From: JBCAWW01 sp039024315 | Lineage (GTDB): Bacteria; Bacteroidota; Bacteroidia; J057 | Assembly (NCBI GenBank): GCA_039024315.1 | Contig: JBCCQN010000012.1 | Coordinates: 14,214-78,213, forward strand | Reading direction: 5' to 3' | DNA: 64,000 bases | Part shown: one piece after another, positions 42,297 through 51,260 of the stretch | Layout of the letters: every line of letters begins with the position of its first letter | Position numbering within the stretch: position 1 is the stretch's first letter | The notes under the pieces: model-generated | Told to the model about the DNA's origin: nothing | Databases searched by the model: none | Seen by the model: the letters and a program-made list of their open reading frames with translations, nothing else | Made by a program: the position numbers and the translations under genes

Positions 42297-43147
42297 TTCT
42301 TTTGCAATATTTTGGAGCGCCTAAGACTGATTACCATAGCCGTGAGCACCAAAACACAGTAAATCAAAGCGATGATATAGGCCTCTGGCTTGTCAAGCAG
42401 GTCGTAGCGCTGGAGCTTCCTAATGGTAAGCACTGAAATCATCTGAGGCGCTTCTCTACCCAAGAGCAATGGGATTTCATAAGAGCCCAGCACAAAAATG
42501 AAATAGAGCAGTATAGCGGCAAAGTTTTGCTTGAGCAAGATGGGAGCTACTATTTTACGGCTGATATATCCCTCCCCTGCCCCGAGGGTTTTGGCGATTT
42601 GTTTAAGCTCCCCTAGCCTTTCGCCTTCATAAGTCCCAAGAAAGAGCAACAATAGGAAGGGAAAAGCCATCAGACTGTGGGAAAAGATGATGCCAATCCC
42701 CCAGAAGTCATTGACCAGGTCGGGAAAGGATTGTAGGCTTTCTGTCAAACCTAAAGCATAAGTAAGTCTAGAGAACAGGCCTGCCTTACCTAATAATTGA
42801 AAGCTTATGAAAGCTGCTACCATGGCCGGAATAGCGAGCGGAAAGTAGATGACATAAGATAGGATTCCCTTTTGAAAGGCAGTCCTCAGTTTTATCACTA
42901 AACCCAAGGCTAGCAGGCAGGCTAAGCTCATGGAAGCCGTGGCGATATAAGCACTGTAGCCCAAAGAGCGCCAAACTACGCCTTCAGCAAAGACACTTTG
43001 CCAATATGCTAGCGTAAAGCCATTACCCAAAATCCCGGCCAAGCCCAAGCTGTACAACAAGGCATAGATCAGACCTGCCGCCAAAGGCAGGACAGTCAAA
43101 AGTAAAAACCACCTTATGCCAAGGGCTTTGTACATCTTAGCCTTCAA
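42293..43147 (-). CDS. ABC transporter permease (first half of a YnjC-type permease)
   Basis: The 284-residue protein has about six membrane helices and a BPD_transp_1 fold with the EAA-type loop (ELKQIAKTLGAGEGYISRKIVAPILLKQ). It overlaps the binding-protein gene by 11 bp and the next permease by 4 bp, so the three are translated from one message. Its role is to form the heterodimeric channel with the following permease. The solute is unknown. Confidence 0.85.
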   Translation of the reverse strand: MKAKMYKALGIRWFLLLTVLPLAAGLIYALLYSLGLAGILGNGFTLAYWQSVFAEGVVWRSLGYSAYIATASMSLACLLALGLVIKLRTAFQKGILSYVIYFPLAIPAMVAAFISFQLLGKAGLFSRLTYALGLTESLQSFPDLVNDFWGIGIIFSHSLMAFPFLLLLFLGTYEGERLGELKQIAKTLGAGEGYISRKIVAPILLKQNFAAILLYFIFVLGSYEIPLLLGREAPQMISVLTIRKLQRYDLLDKPEAYIIALIYCVLVLTAMVISLRRSKILQKN

Positions 43148-44351
43148 TCACAAACTTGCGGAAGTCCTTAGAGATCCGGATCATATATTCTGGATCAGGC
43201 TCCATTAAGGCTCGGGGCAACATATCTTCTCTTTTGGGAGCGAGTATACGGCTAGGCAAATTTTCAAACTGGCTACGAATCTCCTCGGGCAAGTTTTCTA
43301 CCTCTAGCACGGTACCATCCCCCCAAACCGTAGGATCTTGTTTCTTTAATTGGGCCTCTGGGGAACTCAAAAAGTCAATCACCAGCATAGCGGCAGCCTT
43401 GTGTTGCGCTAATTTGGTGATGCCGAGATAATGCGAATTACGAATCGTGCCGAAGGCTGGTACGTATGCGCGCGAACTCTCCGGGAAAATCCCTTGTAAG
43501 ACTTTGTTATCGACTTCGCTATCGTTCATACTCATGGTGAAAGCCAATTCTCCGCTGGCAAACATCTGGTGCATAGCGGCTAATTGAGCCGGAAAAGTTT
43601 CTCCTTGTTTCCAGAAATAAGGCTTGATGCGATTAAGATATTCCCAGAGTTGTGGAGCGTAAGTGTTATATACGCCTTCGTCGAACGCTCCTTTGAAGGC
43701 CTCTGGCCCACCGGCTATGTCCATCAGCATGGCCTTAAGCAGGCTCATACCGGTAAATTCGTTAGGAATGGTAAACAGCCCGGGATTAGCCTCCACAAAA
43801 CTGGCCAGTTCCTCTAGGCTTTGGGGCGGTTCACTGATCATTTCACTATTGTAGATAATCGCCTGCTGTACACTCCCCCATGGGGCTTCCATACCATTGA
43901 TAGGTTGTTGGAAATCAGTGCCAATAAAGGGATTCTCATGATTGACCCATTCCGAATTGGGTAATTTATCCGTAAAAGGTCCATATAAGCCATTGATTTG
44001 CTTGAGTTGATAAAATGTCTCCCCATTGATCCAAACCATGTCAATCTCGCTACTCCCCTGCCCTGCTTCTAATTCTGCCGCTAAAATTGACACGATGGTA
44101 TTTCCCTGGCCATTGGCGAGTTTTAAATCTATGTCGTAGCGACTTTTTACTTCAGGGATCACATAATCTTGCATATAAGCATTGATCAAAGGGTCTCCCT
44201 GCCACATCATCATCTGCACTACACCGCCTCTCCCCTGCTCTACTATCTCTTCCCAACTCAGCTTTGCCGGATCTGTGGAGGACGAGGCATTTGGCCCTGA
44301 ACAACCCCATAACAGTGTTAGTATAAATAACAATATATAATTTGGCTTCAT
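43137..44351 (-). CDS. ynjB: YnjB-like ABC transporter substrate-binding lipoprotein
   Basis: The start chosen at 44351 gives 404 residues and a proper lipoprotein signal (LLFILTLLWGC). The longer frame from 44435 puts 28 unrelated residues ahead of that signal. The wording matches YnjB: GGVVQMMMWQGDPLIN, SSEIDMVWINGETFYQL, YGPFTDKLPN, MEAPWGSVQQAIIYN. It would bind the solute in the periplasm and pass it to the two permeases. The YnjB substrate is not established. The preceding intergenic copy of the hairpin element (44374-44392) lies 23 bp upstream of the start. Confidence 0.85.
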   Translation of the reverse strand: MKPNYILLFILTLLWGCSGPNASSSTDPAKLSWEEIVEQGRGGVVQMMMWQGDPLINAYMQDYVIPEVKSRYDIDLKLANGQGNTIVSILAAELEAGQGSSEIDMVWINGETFYQLKQINGLYGPFTDKLPNSEWVNHENPFIGTDFQQPINGMEAPWGSVQQAIIYNSEMISEPPQSLEELASFVEANPGLFTIPNEFTGMSLLKAMLMDIAGGPEAFKGAFDEGVYNTYAPQLWEYLNRIKPYFWKQGETFPAQLAAMHQMFASGELAFTMSMNDSEVDNKVLQGIFPESSRAYVPAFGTIRNSHYLGITKLAQHKAAAMLVIDFLSSPEAQLKKQDPTVWGDGTVLEVENLPEEIRSQFENLPSRILAPKREDMLPRALMEPDPEYMIRISKDFRKFVIEG

Positions 44352-44373
44352 TTGATGATATTTTTCGGTCTTA

Positions 44374-44392
44374 CTGCTGCGCAGAACGCTTA
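44374..44392 (+). repeat. Dispersed hairpin/GAACGCT element, intergenic copy
   Basis: Stem CTGC, loop TGC, stem GCAG, then AACGCTTA. It is identical to the copy at 29388-29406 over all 19 bases but has different flanks. It sits between the TonB-receptor terminator and the ynjB start. Confidence 0.78.
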
Positions 44393-44412
44393 TCTCGAGT
44401 CGGTTGAGCAGT

Positions 44413-44447
44413 TTAAAAAAAGCGGGTCCCGTCAAAAGACGGAACCC
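44413..44447 (-). terminator. Rho-independent terminator of the TonB receptor gene
   Basis: On the minus strand GGGTTCCGTC, loop TTTT and GACGGGACCC pair at nine of ten positions and are followed by GC and a run of seven T. It lies about 20 bp past the stop codon. Confidence 0.85.
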
Positions 44448-44468
44448 TGAATAAACTAACTACACGTA

Positions 44469-47459
44469 TTAAAACAAATATTGGAGGGTAAACTGGAATT
44501 GGCGCGGTGCCGCAGCATTGCGTCGTACCAGTAGACCGGAGGCTGCGCTTCCAACCTGAATTTGGTTGGACTGAGTGGCGTTGTTAGAATAACCACTTAA
44601 GTTCGCAGCGTTAAACAGATTAAAAACATCTGCGCGAAAACGCAAATTATTTTCACCTATTGGTATATCATACTGTAAAGCAACATCAAAAGTATTGGAC
44701 CACGGCAGGCGATCGCTATTGCGACTTTCACCTGGATGACGGTCGCTATTTCCTACATAAGCGTCGCCAAAAGCCCTTCCATCACCATTTAGATCCGTAG
44801 TGCCGTAGATAGCAGCATCTGGAATACGGTTAATAGGCTGTCCACTTTGGAGCAACATTGCTCCTGACAGTGTTAGGTTTTTTACCGGGTAAAAATAAAC
44901 AATTCCATTAATGACATGGGTGCGGTCATTGATCGAAGGCCCCCACTCCGCTTCAAAGTCATTGGAATCCATAGCGCGGAAGTTGATATCCTCGGTATCA
45001 TTCATCAAACGAGAAAGCGTATAGATCAAACGATAACCATAGTTATCATCTCCTTTTTCTTTTTGCAGGTTGAGGCTCATGGCGGTATAGCTCGCGCGAC
45101 CACCTGTTTCAGTAATGACTACATTACGAGCAACTCCCCTTACCCGCTCACCATTGATCTCAGCATATGCACCTTCTGCATCGGTCAAAATCGGGATAGG
45201 GCGACTTGCATCTGCCTCTGCGGGCGTACGCACTACGACATTGTCCGGATCATCTAATTTGTAAGGAGCAGCTGCATTTAGGTTGCGGATACGAAATAGA
45301 TTGTAAGATTCGTTGCGCATTACATCTACGAAAAACAACGTATTCTCATCGATTTGAAACTGATAACCAAGCGTTGCCTGCAGGGCCATAGGGTTATCAT
45401 ACCCAAATGGGCTGAGGATACGACGTTCGTTTGAAAATACACTCGCGCGCTGTTCTTGCAATTGGTCAAAAGTAGGCCCTTGCAGATAGGCCGCTTCGGC
45501 GCTTGCGCCTAGATTACCATCAAAGGTAACCGCATTCAAATCGGTATCTTCGGGCAAGATGCCAAGACTGACTAATTGAGAAATCTGGGCTTGATAGTCT
45601 GCATCAGTAGTGTTTTGCTGCAGCGCATCACTATAGATTGCATAATTTACTTTGTCATAAAACAAGCCAACTCCACCTCTCAGACTTGAACGAGAACTGG
45701 TCTTATAGTTAAAGCTGAAGCGTGGGGCGATATTGTTTAAATCACCTTGAGCCGCTCCCCCTTTAGAGAGGTTATCATAATCATAGCGCAACCCTAAGTT
45801 GATATTCAAACGGCTACTAACTGAGTATTGGTCTTCGATATAGGCACTGAAAATGGTCTGGCGAGCACCAAACTCGGCTGGTCTCAGCTCAACGCCATAA
45901 AAGAGTACTTCCGCATCCGATGGGATGTCATTTACCCCTAAGGCAGATCCTCTTCCGCGAAGCGCATTTACTTGTGCTTCCGTCAAACGGACTGTATAGT
46001 TACCATTTACATTACCTCCACCAAATAATTCGTGATCAGCACTGATGATATCTACCCCAGTTTTGAGGGTGTGATTGCCTAAATCAAAGGTGAACTTTTG
46101 CTGAAGCTGTACGGTATTTTCATGACTATCAAAGATATAACCAGGGTGTCCTAGGACCGCAATGGTGTTATCAAGATTGTCTAGCACCGCTACCTGCGGG
46201 CTGTTGAGGTTGTCCGCACGTCCATAATTCCAACGGAAACGAGAATATTGGATGTTCGTCTCAGAGGAGAAGTTATCGCCTACATAGATGTTTTTATTGG
46301 CGATCAACAAGGAGTTACGGTCTTGGCTATTACCCGCGGACGGGAAAGTTACCCCACCTTCTAAGCCGCCACCTTGACGGTCGATATTTACAAAGCCACT
46401 ATTGACTCGAACCGAAGATCGGAAGCGATCGCTCCATAGGTGATCAATTTTTGCCGAAAGCAAGGTAAAGCGGTTTAAACCTCTGACAGTTTCATTTACA
46501 CCTAATTGAGGCACGTTTAGCAAATTATCTTTCAAGTCAACAATCTGCTCGGCATTCACATAATAGAAAGTTCTGTTAGGCACGATAGCCCCACCAAAAG
46601 CAAAACCTGTTTGATAACGCTGGAACCCATCTCTGACTTGGTTGCCCGAGAGATCGCGCTGCGCATAAGGAGAGCTAGCGTCGATCACGGCCCCAGGACG
46701 AGTAATGAAAAAGGCTTCGCCACTAAACTCATTAGAACCAGAACGGCTCGTAATATTGATAACTCCGTTACCTGTATTACCAAACTCTACAGAGTAATTA
46801 TTGGTCAAAACGGTAATGTCTTTGGTGAAGCCTACTGGGATGCGAAATTTTTGGCCACCAAGAAAACGCTCATTATTGTCCATACCATCAATCATATAGT
46901 TGGTATAGAGTGCATTGGAGCCATTGATTGCGACATTGGGAGCTTCGGGATAGAAGCCAGTCGCCTGAGTTACATTCGGTAAGCGATATAAGGCACGCGT
47001 GATATCTCGTCCTTCAATCGGTAAAGCCTGCACCTCGCTTTGGCTCAAAGTGGCCGAAACTTCTGAGTTTACCGTATTGATTTTGGTGGCAGAGTTGCCT
47101 TTGATGATTACCTCATCTAAGGCAAAATCCGCTCTTGGGAGCATAACCACCGTTACGCTTGATTTATAGTTCGATCTCAGGCTAATACCCGGAACCTTAC
47201 TTTCGAAGAAGTCATCTGTTTCCTTAGCCGTAGCGGTATAGGTTCCTACTATGGCAAGACCAGAGAAAGTTACTTTCCCTTGTGCATTGGTACGAGCTTC
47301 GGCCGCATAACCGATTTCTTCATTTTCTAGCACCAGCAAGACGTCTGCTATGCCTTGATTGCTACTAAGATTGAGTACCGTAAGCTCTAAATCGGTTTGC
47401 GCTTGTAGCAGCCCTCCGAATAAGAGGATTACAAAACCTAATCGTCTAAAGTAATTCAT
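44469..47459 (-). CDS. Oar-like TonB-dependent receptor
   Basis: The 996-residue outer-membrane protein has a signal peptide (about 1-20), a carboxypeptidase-regulatory-like domain (about 22-110: LELTVLNLSSNQGIADV) and a plug (about 115-250: SEVQALPIEGRDITRALYRLPNVTQATGF, SVEFGNTGNGVINITSRSGSNEF). The barrel ends in an aromatic residue (QFQFTLQYLF). It lacks an STN domain and a SusD partner, which separates it from SusC. It is on the same strand as, but terminator-separated from, the YnjBCD-like importer downstream; shared substrate is possible (inference). Confidence 0.92.
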   Translation of the reverse strand: MNYFRRLGFVILLFGGLLQAQTDLELTVLNLSSNQGIADVLLVLENEEIGYAAEARTNAQGKVTFSGLAIVGTYTATAKETDDFFESKVPGISLRSNYKSSVTVVMLPRADFALDEVIIKGNSATKINTVNSEVSATLSQSEVQALPIEGRDITRALYRLPNVTQATGFYPEAPNVAINGSNALYTNYMIDGMDNNERFLGGQKFRIPVGFTKDITVLTNNYSVEFGNTGNGVINITSRSGSNEFSGEAFFITRPGAVIDASSPYAQRDLSGNQVRDGFQRYQTGFAFGGAIVPNRTFYYVNAEQIVDLKDNLLNVPQLGVNETVRGLNRFTLLSAKIDHLWSDRFRSSVRVNSGFVNIDRQGGGLEGGVTFPSAGNSQDRNSLLIANKNIYVGDNFSSETNIQYSRFRWNYGRADNLNSPQVAVLDNLDNTIAVLGHPGYIFDSHENTVQLQQKFTFDLGNHTLKTGVDIISADHELFGGGNVNGNYTVRLTEAQVNALRGRGSALGVNDIPSDAEVLFYGVELRPAEFGARQTIFSAYIEDQYSVSSRLNINLGLRYDYDNLSKGGAAQGDLNNIAPRFSFNYKTSSRSSLRGGVGLFYDKVNYAIYSDALQQNTTDADYQAQISQLVSLGILPEDTDLNAVTFDGNLGASAEAAYLQGPTFDQLQEQRASVFSNERRILSPFGYDNPMALQATLGYQFQIDENTLFFVDVMRNESYNLFRIRNLNAAAPYKLDDPDNVVVRTPAEADASRPIPILTDAEGAYAEINGERVRGVARNVVITETGGRASYTAMSLNLQKEKGDDNYGYRLIYTLSRLMNDTEDINFRAMDSNDFEAEWGPSINDRTHVINGIVYFYPVKNLTLSGAMLLQSGQPINRIPDAAIYGTTDLNGDGRAFGDAYVGNSDRHPGESRNSDRLPWSNTFDVALQYDIPIGENNLRFRADVFNLFNAANLSGYSNNATQSNQIQVGSAASGLLVRRNAAAPRQFQFTLQYLF

Positions 47460-47524
47460 AAATATGTAATGTTTGAAAACAAGAGATGTACGATATAAGC
47501 TATCCCTCTGGATTGGGGCATAGC

Positions 47525-47551
47525 AAAAAATCTCATCAGAGACTTCTGATG
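47525..47551 (-). terminator. Rho-independent terminator of the DUF2064 gene
   Basis: CATCAGA and TCTGATG pair perfectly around GACT (47534-47551). On the minus strand AGA and a run of six T follow. It separates the DUF2064 gene from the TonB receptor gene. Confidence 0.8.
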
Positions 47552-47580
47552 GGATCCGTTTTCACGAAATGATAAAGGGA

Positions 47581-48267
47581 TTATGCGTTCACCGGAGGGG
47601 CACGCAATGATTCAGGGGCAAATACAAAGGGATCATATTGCCAAGGCTTTTCGGATGAGCGTTCCGCGAGCGGTAATACCAAAAAAGCCAATAAATAATA
47701 AAGAGGATTAAGACTTCCCCAGGCAGATAGACATCGAACCAAATCGGCCTGACCATCAATGTCTACTTTCAAATCTAGCCTAATGCTCGTATGCTGGCCT
47801 TGGTTAATCTGGGCTTCCAGAGAGCTCAGCAAACTCGCCTGCTCCCAATCTAAAGCCAAGAAGTCTTCTCTATCGTATGTGTCTTGAGTAAGACCTAGTA
47901 GATATAAACCTCCATCAGCGGCTGGGCCGAGAACCCAATCTTTCTTCTCTAATATGCTAGCCGCCTGCTGAATATCAACAGCACTTAGATTCGGACAATC
48001 ATTGCCTATGGCGATGACTTTGCTAAAGCCTTTACTAAAGAGAGATTCGTAGGCATTGGCTAAGCGTTCACCGAAGGTGTCTCCCACCTGATCAGCCTCA
48101 TCTAGCCAAAAAGTCTTCAAGCCACTTTTGAGGGCAGCCTTATGAGAGTGATCGATTAATGCCTCGTGCACTCTCTCCCCTTCTGGCCCAAAGGGCTTGG
48201 CGAGTTGTTCGGCCCTCGCAGAACGAGAGAAGAACAAAAGGGCAATATGTGCAGCGTTCGCAGACAA
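47581..48267 (-). CDS. DUF2064 / TIGR04282-family glycosyltransferase-like protein, TTG start
   Basis: The 228-residue protein has the family core: KVIAIGNDCPNLSAVDIQQA and WVLGPAADGGLYLLGL, a nucleotide-sugar-transferase-like fold seen in the TIGR04282 group annotated for arsenosugar biosynthesis. The C-terminal third (LNPLYYLLAFLVLPL) is hydrophobic and unlike the family core. No methionine codon occurs in the whole frame and a stop lies two codons upstream, so the TTG at 48265-48267 is the best start. Hairpin copies lie at 48061-48079 (FGERLA) and 47656-47673. No arsenic genes are nearby. Confidence 0.7.
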   Translation of the reverse strand: MSANAAHIALLFFSRSARAEQLAKPFGPEGERVHEALIDHSHKAALKSGLKTFWLDEADQVGDTFGERLANAYESLFSKGFSKVIAIGNDCPNLSAVDIQQAASILEKKDWVLGPAADGGLYLLGLTQDTYDREDFLALDWEQASLLSSLEAQINQGQHTSIRLDLKVDIDGQADLVRCLSAWGSLNPLYYLLAFLVLPLAERSSEKPWQYDPFVFAPESLRAPPVNA

Positions 48268-48417
48268 AAATCAGTTTAATTTGCGGTAGCAAGCTTCAAA
48301 TTAACGGTCCGTCTTGATGTCGTACAAGTGACAAGGCTGTTTTTTTATTTTGAAGTGGACCGCCTAACTTGCCAATATTGGCGACTGAAATACGTTAAAT
48401 CTGCAAAACAAGACTTG

Positions 48418-49104
48418 ATGAAACGATTGCTTTTCCTTTCCCTTTGCCTGCTAGGAGCGACTTTGAGCCTCCAAGCCCAACGTCCAAGCTTCAAACCGCA
48501 AGCCCATCAACTAGAGCTACAATTAGGTACGCTCCATAGTTTGATACCCGGTTCAGATGCCACTTATAGCAATGGCAATGCTTTCGCAAGCAATTATCTC
48601 AACGGTTTTCGCTATACCTATCATTATTCGCTTGCACATGGTTTTAGAGCGGGTGTGCAAAGACTTTCTGCAGATTATGCCATCGAAGGAGGCTTAGCCA
48701 CTCAGGCCGATGTCTGGGGATGGGAATATAATCTCGGCTACGTCTATAAATACCACATCAAGCAGAGTCAGATTTTCTTCGCGGCAGACTTACTTTACAA
48801 TACTCAAAAGATTTGGGAGACTGGCCCTACCATCAATACCATTGCGTCTGATGCTTATCCTGCCTTCGGGGGACGCGTGGGAATGGGCTATCGTCTATTT
48901 TTTACGCCCAATATATCACTCGCCATTGAGGGATATGGCAAATATCTACAAAGATCCAGTGGTCAAAATCCAGTAGAATTTGAGTATAGCTTTTTCCAGG
49001 CCAATGAATTGAGTTGGAATGCCAGCGCTACTTTGAGCCTCCACCTCGTCAAAATGAAAAAGCGCTGCGAATGCCCGAAACTAGGCAAATCGAAGTATAG
49101 ATGA
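48418..49104 (+). CDS. Exported outer-membrane beta-barrel-like protein
   Basis: The start chosen at 48418 gives 228 residues with a signal peptide (MKRLLFLSLCLLGATLSLQAQ); the longer frame from 48328 precedes it with 30 non-signal residues. The mature part alternates aromatic and polar residues (YLNGFRYTYHYSLAHGF, WGWEYNLGYVYKYH, MGYRLFFTPNISLAIEGYGKYL), typical of an 8-10 strand outer-membrane barrel. No specific family is recognised. It is divergent from the DUF2064 gene. Confidence 0.7.
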   Translation: MKRLLFLSLCLLGATLSLQAQRPSFKPQAHQLELQLGTLHSLIPGSDATYSNGNAFASNYLNGFRYTYHYSLAHGFRAGVQRLSADYAIEGGLATQADVWGWEYNLGYVYKYHIKQSQIFFAADLLYNTQKIWETGPTINTIASDAYPAFGGRVGMGYRLFFTPNISLAIEGYGKYLQRSSGQNPVEFEYSFFQANELSWNASATLSLHLVKMKKRCECPKLGKSKYR

Positions 49105-49184
49105 TTTGTTGAGGGGTTGATTTTTTGAATTGTTGAAGGGAGATAGGTGCGAGTTAAAACTTATGCACTCTAAAATTCAACAAC

Positions 49185-50153
49185 TCAACCATTCATCAAT
49201 TCAACAATTTCCCCCACTCTTATTTGTTCCATACAGTTAAAGTGTCCCTTCGGGCAACGCTCATAGCCGATCTTTGAACAAGGACGGCAAGAGAGCCCTT
49301 TGACCTCCACGATTTCGTGGGGGCTTTGGTAGGGCGTCATGCCCATCTCAGGTACGGTATTGCCCCAAATAGAAATGATTTTCTGGCCAAAGGCAGCAGC
49401 GATATGCATAAAGCCCGTATCATGGGCAAGCACTTGATTGGCTTGTTTCATTAAGGCCGCAGATTGTAAAAGACTGTATTTTCCTACGGCATCAAAGACG
49501 GGTGAGTCTATGGCTTGCAGAATTTCGTCAGCTTCACTCCTTGCATCAGGTCCGCCGATCAATAAGACTGGCTGCTGATAAGCTTTGATTAGTGCAATAA
49601 ATTTAGCCGTCGGCCAGCGCTTAGTTGCATAAGTAGCGCCGAGTACTATTGCCAAAGGCTGAGGATGGCCCCAATCGGCTAATAGCTTGTTAGCTTCTGC
49701 TTCAGCCCCTTCAGGTAAATACAATTCTAATCTTCCCTCATCCAATTTTGTTCCTAGCGCATTGAGGCAATCTCCGTATCGCTTTACGATGTGAGGGAGT
49801 TGTTTAGGCGGCTTCGCCGAACGCACCATCTTGTACTTAGCTAGGTTTTCCTTATCAAAGCTGACGCTGGGGCATCCTAAGGCATTTTTGACCCGCCAAG
49901 AACGTAGATTCTTATGCAGATCAATGACATAGTCAAAGCCTTCGGCCTTCAAAGCTTTTAACGGGAGCTTTCCCTCTTGGTCTAAAAAATGCAGCTGAGA
50001 AATATGCGGATTATGAAGCAATAAATCTTTGAAAGCTGGCTTTGTGAGATAATGAATCTCCACCTCCGGCTTTGCTTGCTTCAATGAGCGAATGACGGGA
50101 CTCGTCAAGACGATGTCTCCAATAGAACTAAAGCGTATGATCAAGACCTTCAT
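49185..50153 (-). CDS. Glycosyltransferase family 9 (heptosyltransferase-like)
   Basis: The 322-residue cytoplasmic/peripheral enzyme has GT9 features: VLIIRFSSIGDIVLTSPVIRSLKQ at the N-terminus, DYVIDLHKNLRS, LGATYATKRWPTAKFIALIKA and AHDTGFMHIAAAFGQKIISIWGNTVPEMG near the C-terminal nucleotide-sugar site. Members add heptose or related sugars to lipopolysaccharide. It begins in a TAATG overlap with the Gfo/Idh/MocA gene, so the two are coupled. Variant hairpin copies lie at 49246-49263 and 49809-49824. Confidence 0.9.
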   Translation of the reverse strand: MKVLIIRFSSIGDIVLTSPVIRSLKQAKPEVEIHYLTKPAFKDLLLHNPHISQLHFLDQEGKLPLKALKAEGFDYVIDLHKNLRSWRVKNALGCPSVSFDKENLAKYKMVRSAKPPKQLPHIVKRYGDCLNALGTKLDEGRLELYLPEGAEAEANKLLADWGHPQPLAIVLGATYATKRWPTAKFIALIKAYQQPVLLIGGPDARSEADEILQAIDSPVFDAVGKYSLLQSAALMKQANQVLAHDTGFMHIAAAFGQKIISIWGNTVPEMGMTPYQSPHEIVEVKGLSCRPCSKIGYERCPKGHFNCMEQIRVGEIVELMNG

Positions 50154-51157
50154 TAAGCCCGAGGATCAATCGTTTCCGCTGCATTCTTATCGATCCTAGC
50201 CAAGATCATATGAGCGGCTTCTAGGGCATTATAGCCGTCTTGGAGGCTGACTTTAACGGGTTCACCCTGCTGCACAGAACGAGCAAACTCTTCCAGCTCC
50301 ATCTTGATGGCATTCACCCCTCTAGACTCCGGCTTTTCAAAGACCAAAAATTTGGTTTCTTTACCTGTCTCCAATGGCATGGCCATTTGACTATCCCCCT
50401 TGCTAGGATCAACCTCTTCTTCGAGGCTGAATACCTCACTTTCCTTCTTGAGGAAATCAAGGGCGAGATAATTGTTTTTCTGAAAGAAGCGGAGACGACG
50501 CATTTGCTTAATCGAAATCCGACTCGCGGTCAAATTGGCCACACATCCATTGACAAATTCAATGCGGGCATTTGCGATATCAGGGGTATCGCTAATTACA
50601 GAAACGCCACTGGCGTTAATCTCCTTGATGGGCGAGCGGACCAAGCTAAGCACGATATCCAAATCATGGATCATCAAGTCTAAGACTACCGAGACATCTG
50701 TACCTCTTGGATTATAAGGCGCAAGGCGATGTCCCTCAATAAAGCGAGGCTGAATCTCCCTGTCCTCAACTGATAAGAAAGCCGGATTAAAGCGTTCCAC
50801 ATGCCCTACCTGTATGACCAATTCAGGATGCTCTGCCTGTATCTCAAGCAGGGCTTGTCCTTCGGCCAAGGTATGGCTGAGCGGCTTTTCAATAAACACA
50901 TGCTTGCCAGCAGTCAAAGCCGCCTTGGCGATATCAAAATGCGAAAGGGTTGGCGTTACAATATCAACAGCATCCACTTGAGCCAAAAGAGACTCAGCGC
51001 TTTCAAAGGCTGCTATCCCAAATTTCTCAGCTACTGCCGCGGCCACCTCTGGATTGGGGTCAAAAAAGCCGACTAAATCCCATTCTTCAATTTCATTTAG
51101 CAATTTCAGGTGGATTTTGCCCAGATGGCCAGCGCCAAACAAACCGATTTTTCGCAT
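50153..51157 (-). CDS. Gfo/Idh/MocA-family oxidoreductase
   Basis: The start at 51157 gives 334 residues beginning directly with the Rossmann fold MRKIGLFGAGHLGKIHL; the longer frame from 51196 adds 13 residues without support. NAD(P) binding is shown by GAGHLG, and the family lysine by HVFIEKPLSHTLAEG. ASGVSVISDTPDIANARIEFVNGCVANLTASR is in the C-terminal substrate domain. Members reduce or oxidise sugars and sugar derivatives; with the adjacent GT9 gene a cell-surface sugar role is plausible. The substrate is unknown. Confidence 0.9.
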   Translation of the reverse strand: MRKIGLFGAGHLGKIHLKLLNEIEEWDLVGFFDPNPEVAAAVAEKFGIAAFESAESLLAQVDAVDIVTPTLSHFDIAKAALTAGKHVFIEKPLSHTLAEGQALLEIQAEHPELVIQVGHVERFNPAFLSVEDREIQPRFIEGHRLAPYNPRGTDVSVVLDLMIHDLDIVLSLVRSPIKEINASGVSVISDTPDIANARIEFVNGCVANLTASRISIKQMRRLRFFQKNNYLALDFLKKESEVFSLEEEVDPSKGDSQMAMPLETGKETKFLVFEKPESRGVNAIKMELEEFARSVQQGEPVKVSLQDGYNALEAAHMILARIDKNAAETIDPRA

Positions 51158-51260
51158 ATTTTCGTTACAAGATTGAGGGGAAAATATTGTTTTCACCTAT
51201 TAACAATACACTCTCGCAATAACCTAATTTTTCCTCGAATCATAAACCCCATTTTTTCTC

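Noticed and set aside
43675..43692. CGCCTTCGTCGAACGCTC as a hairpin element
   Set aside because: The stem has a mismatch; it may be a decayed copy but was not counted.
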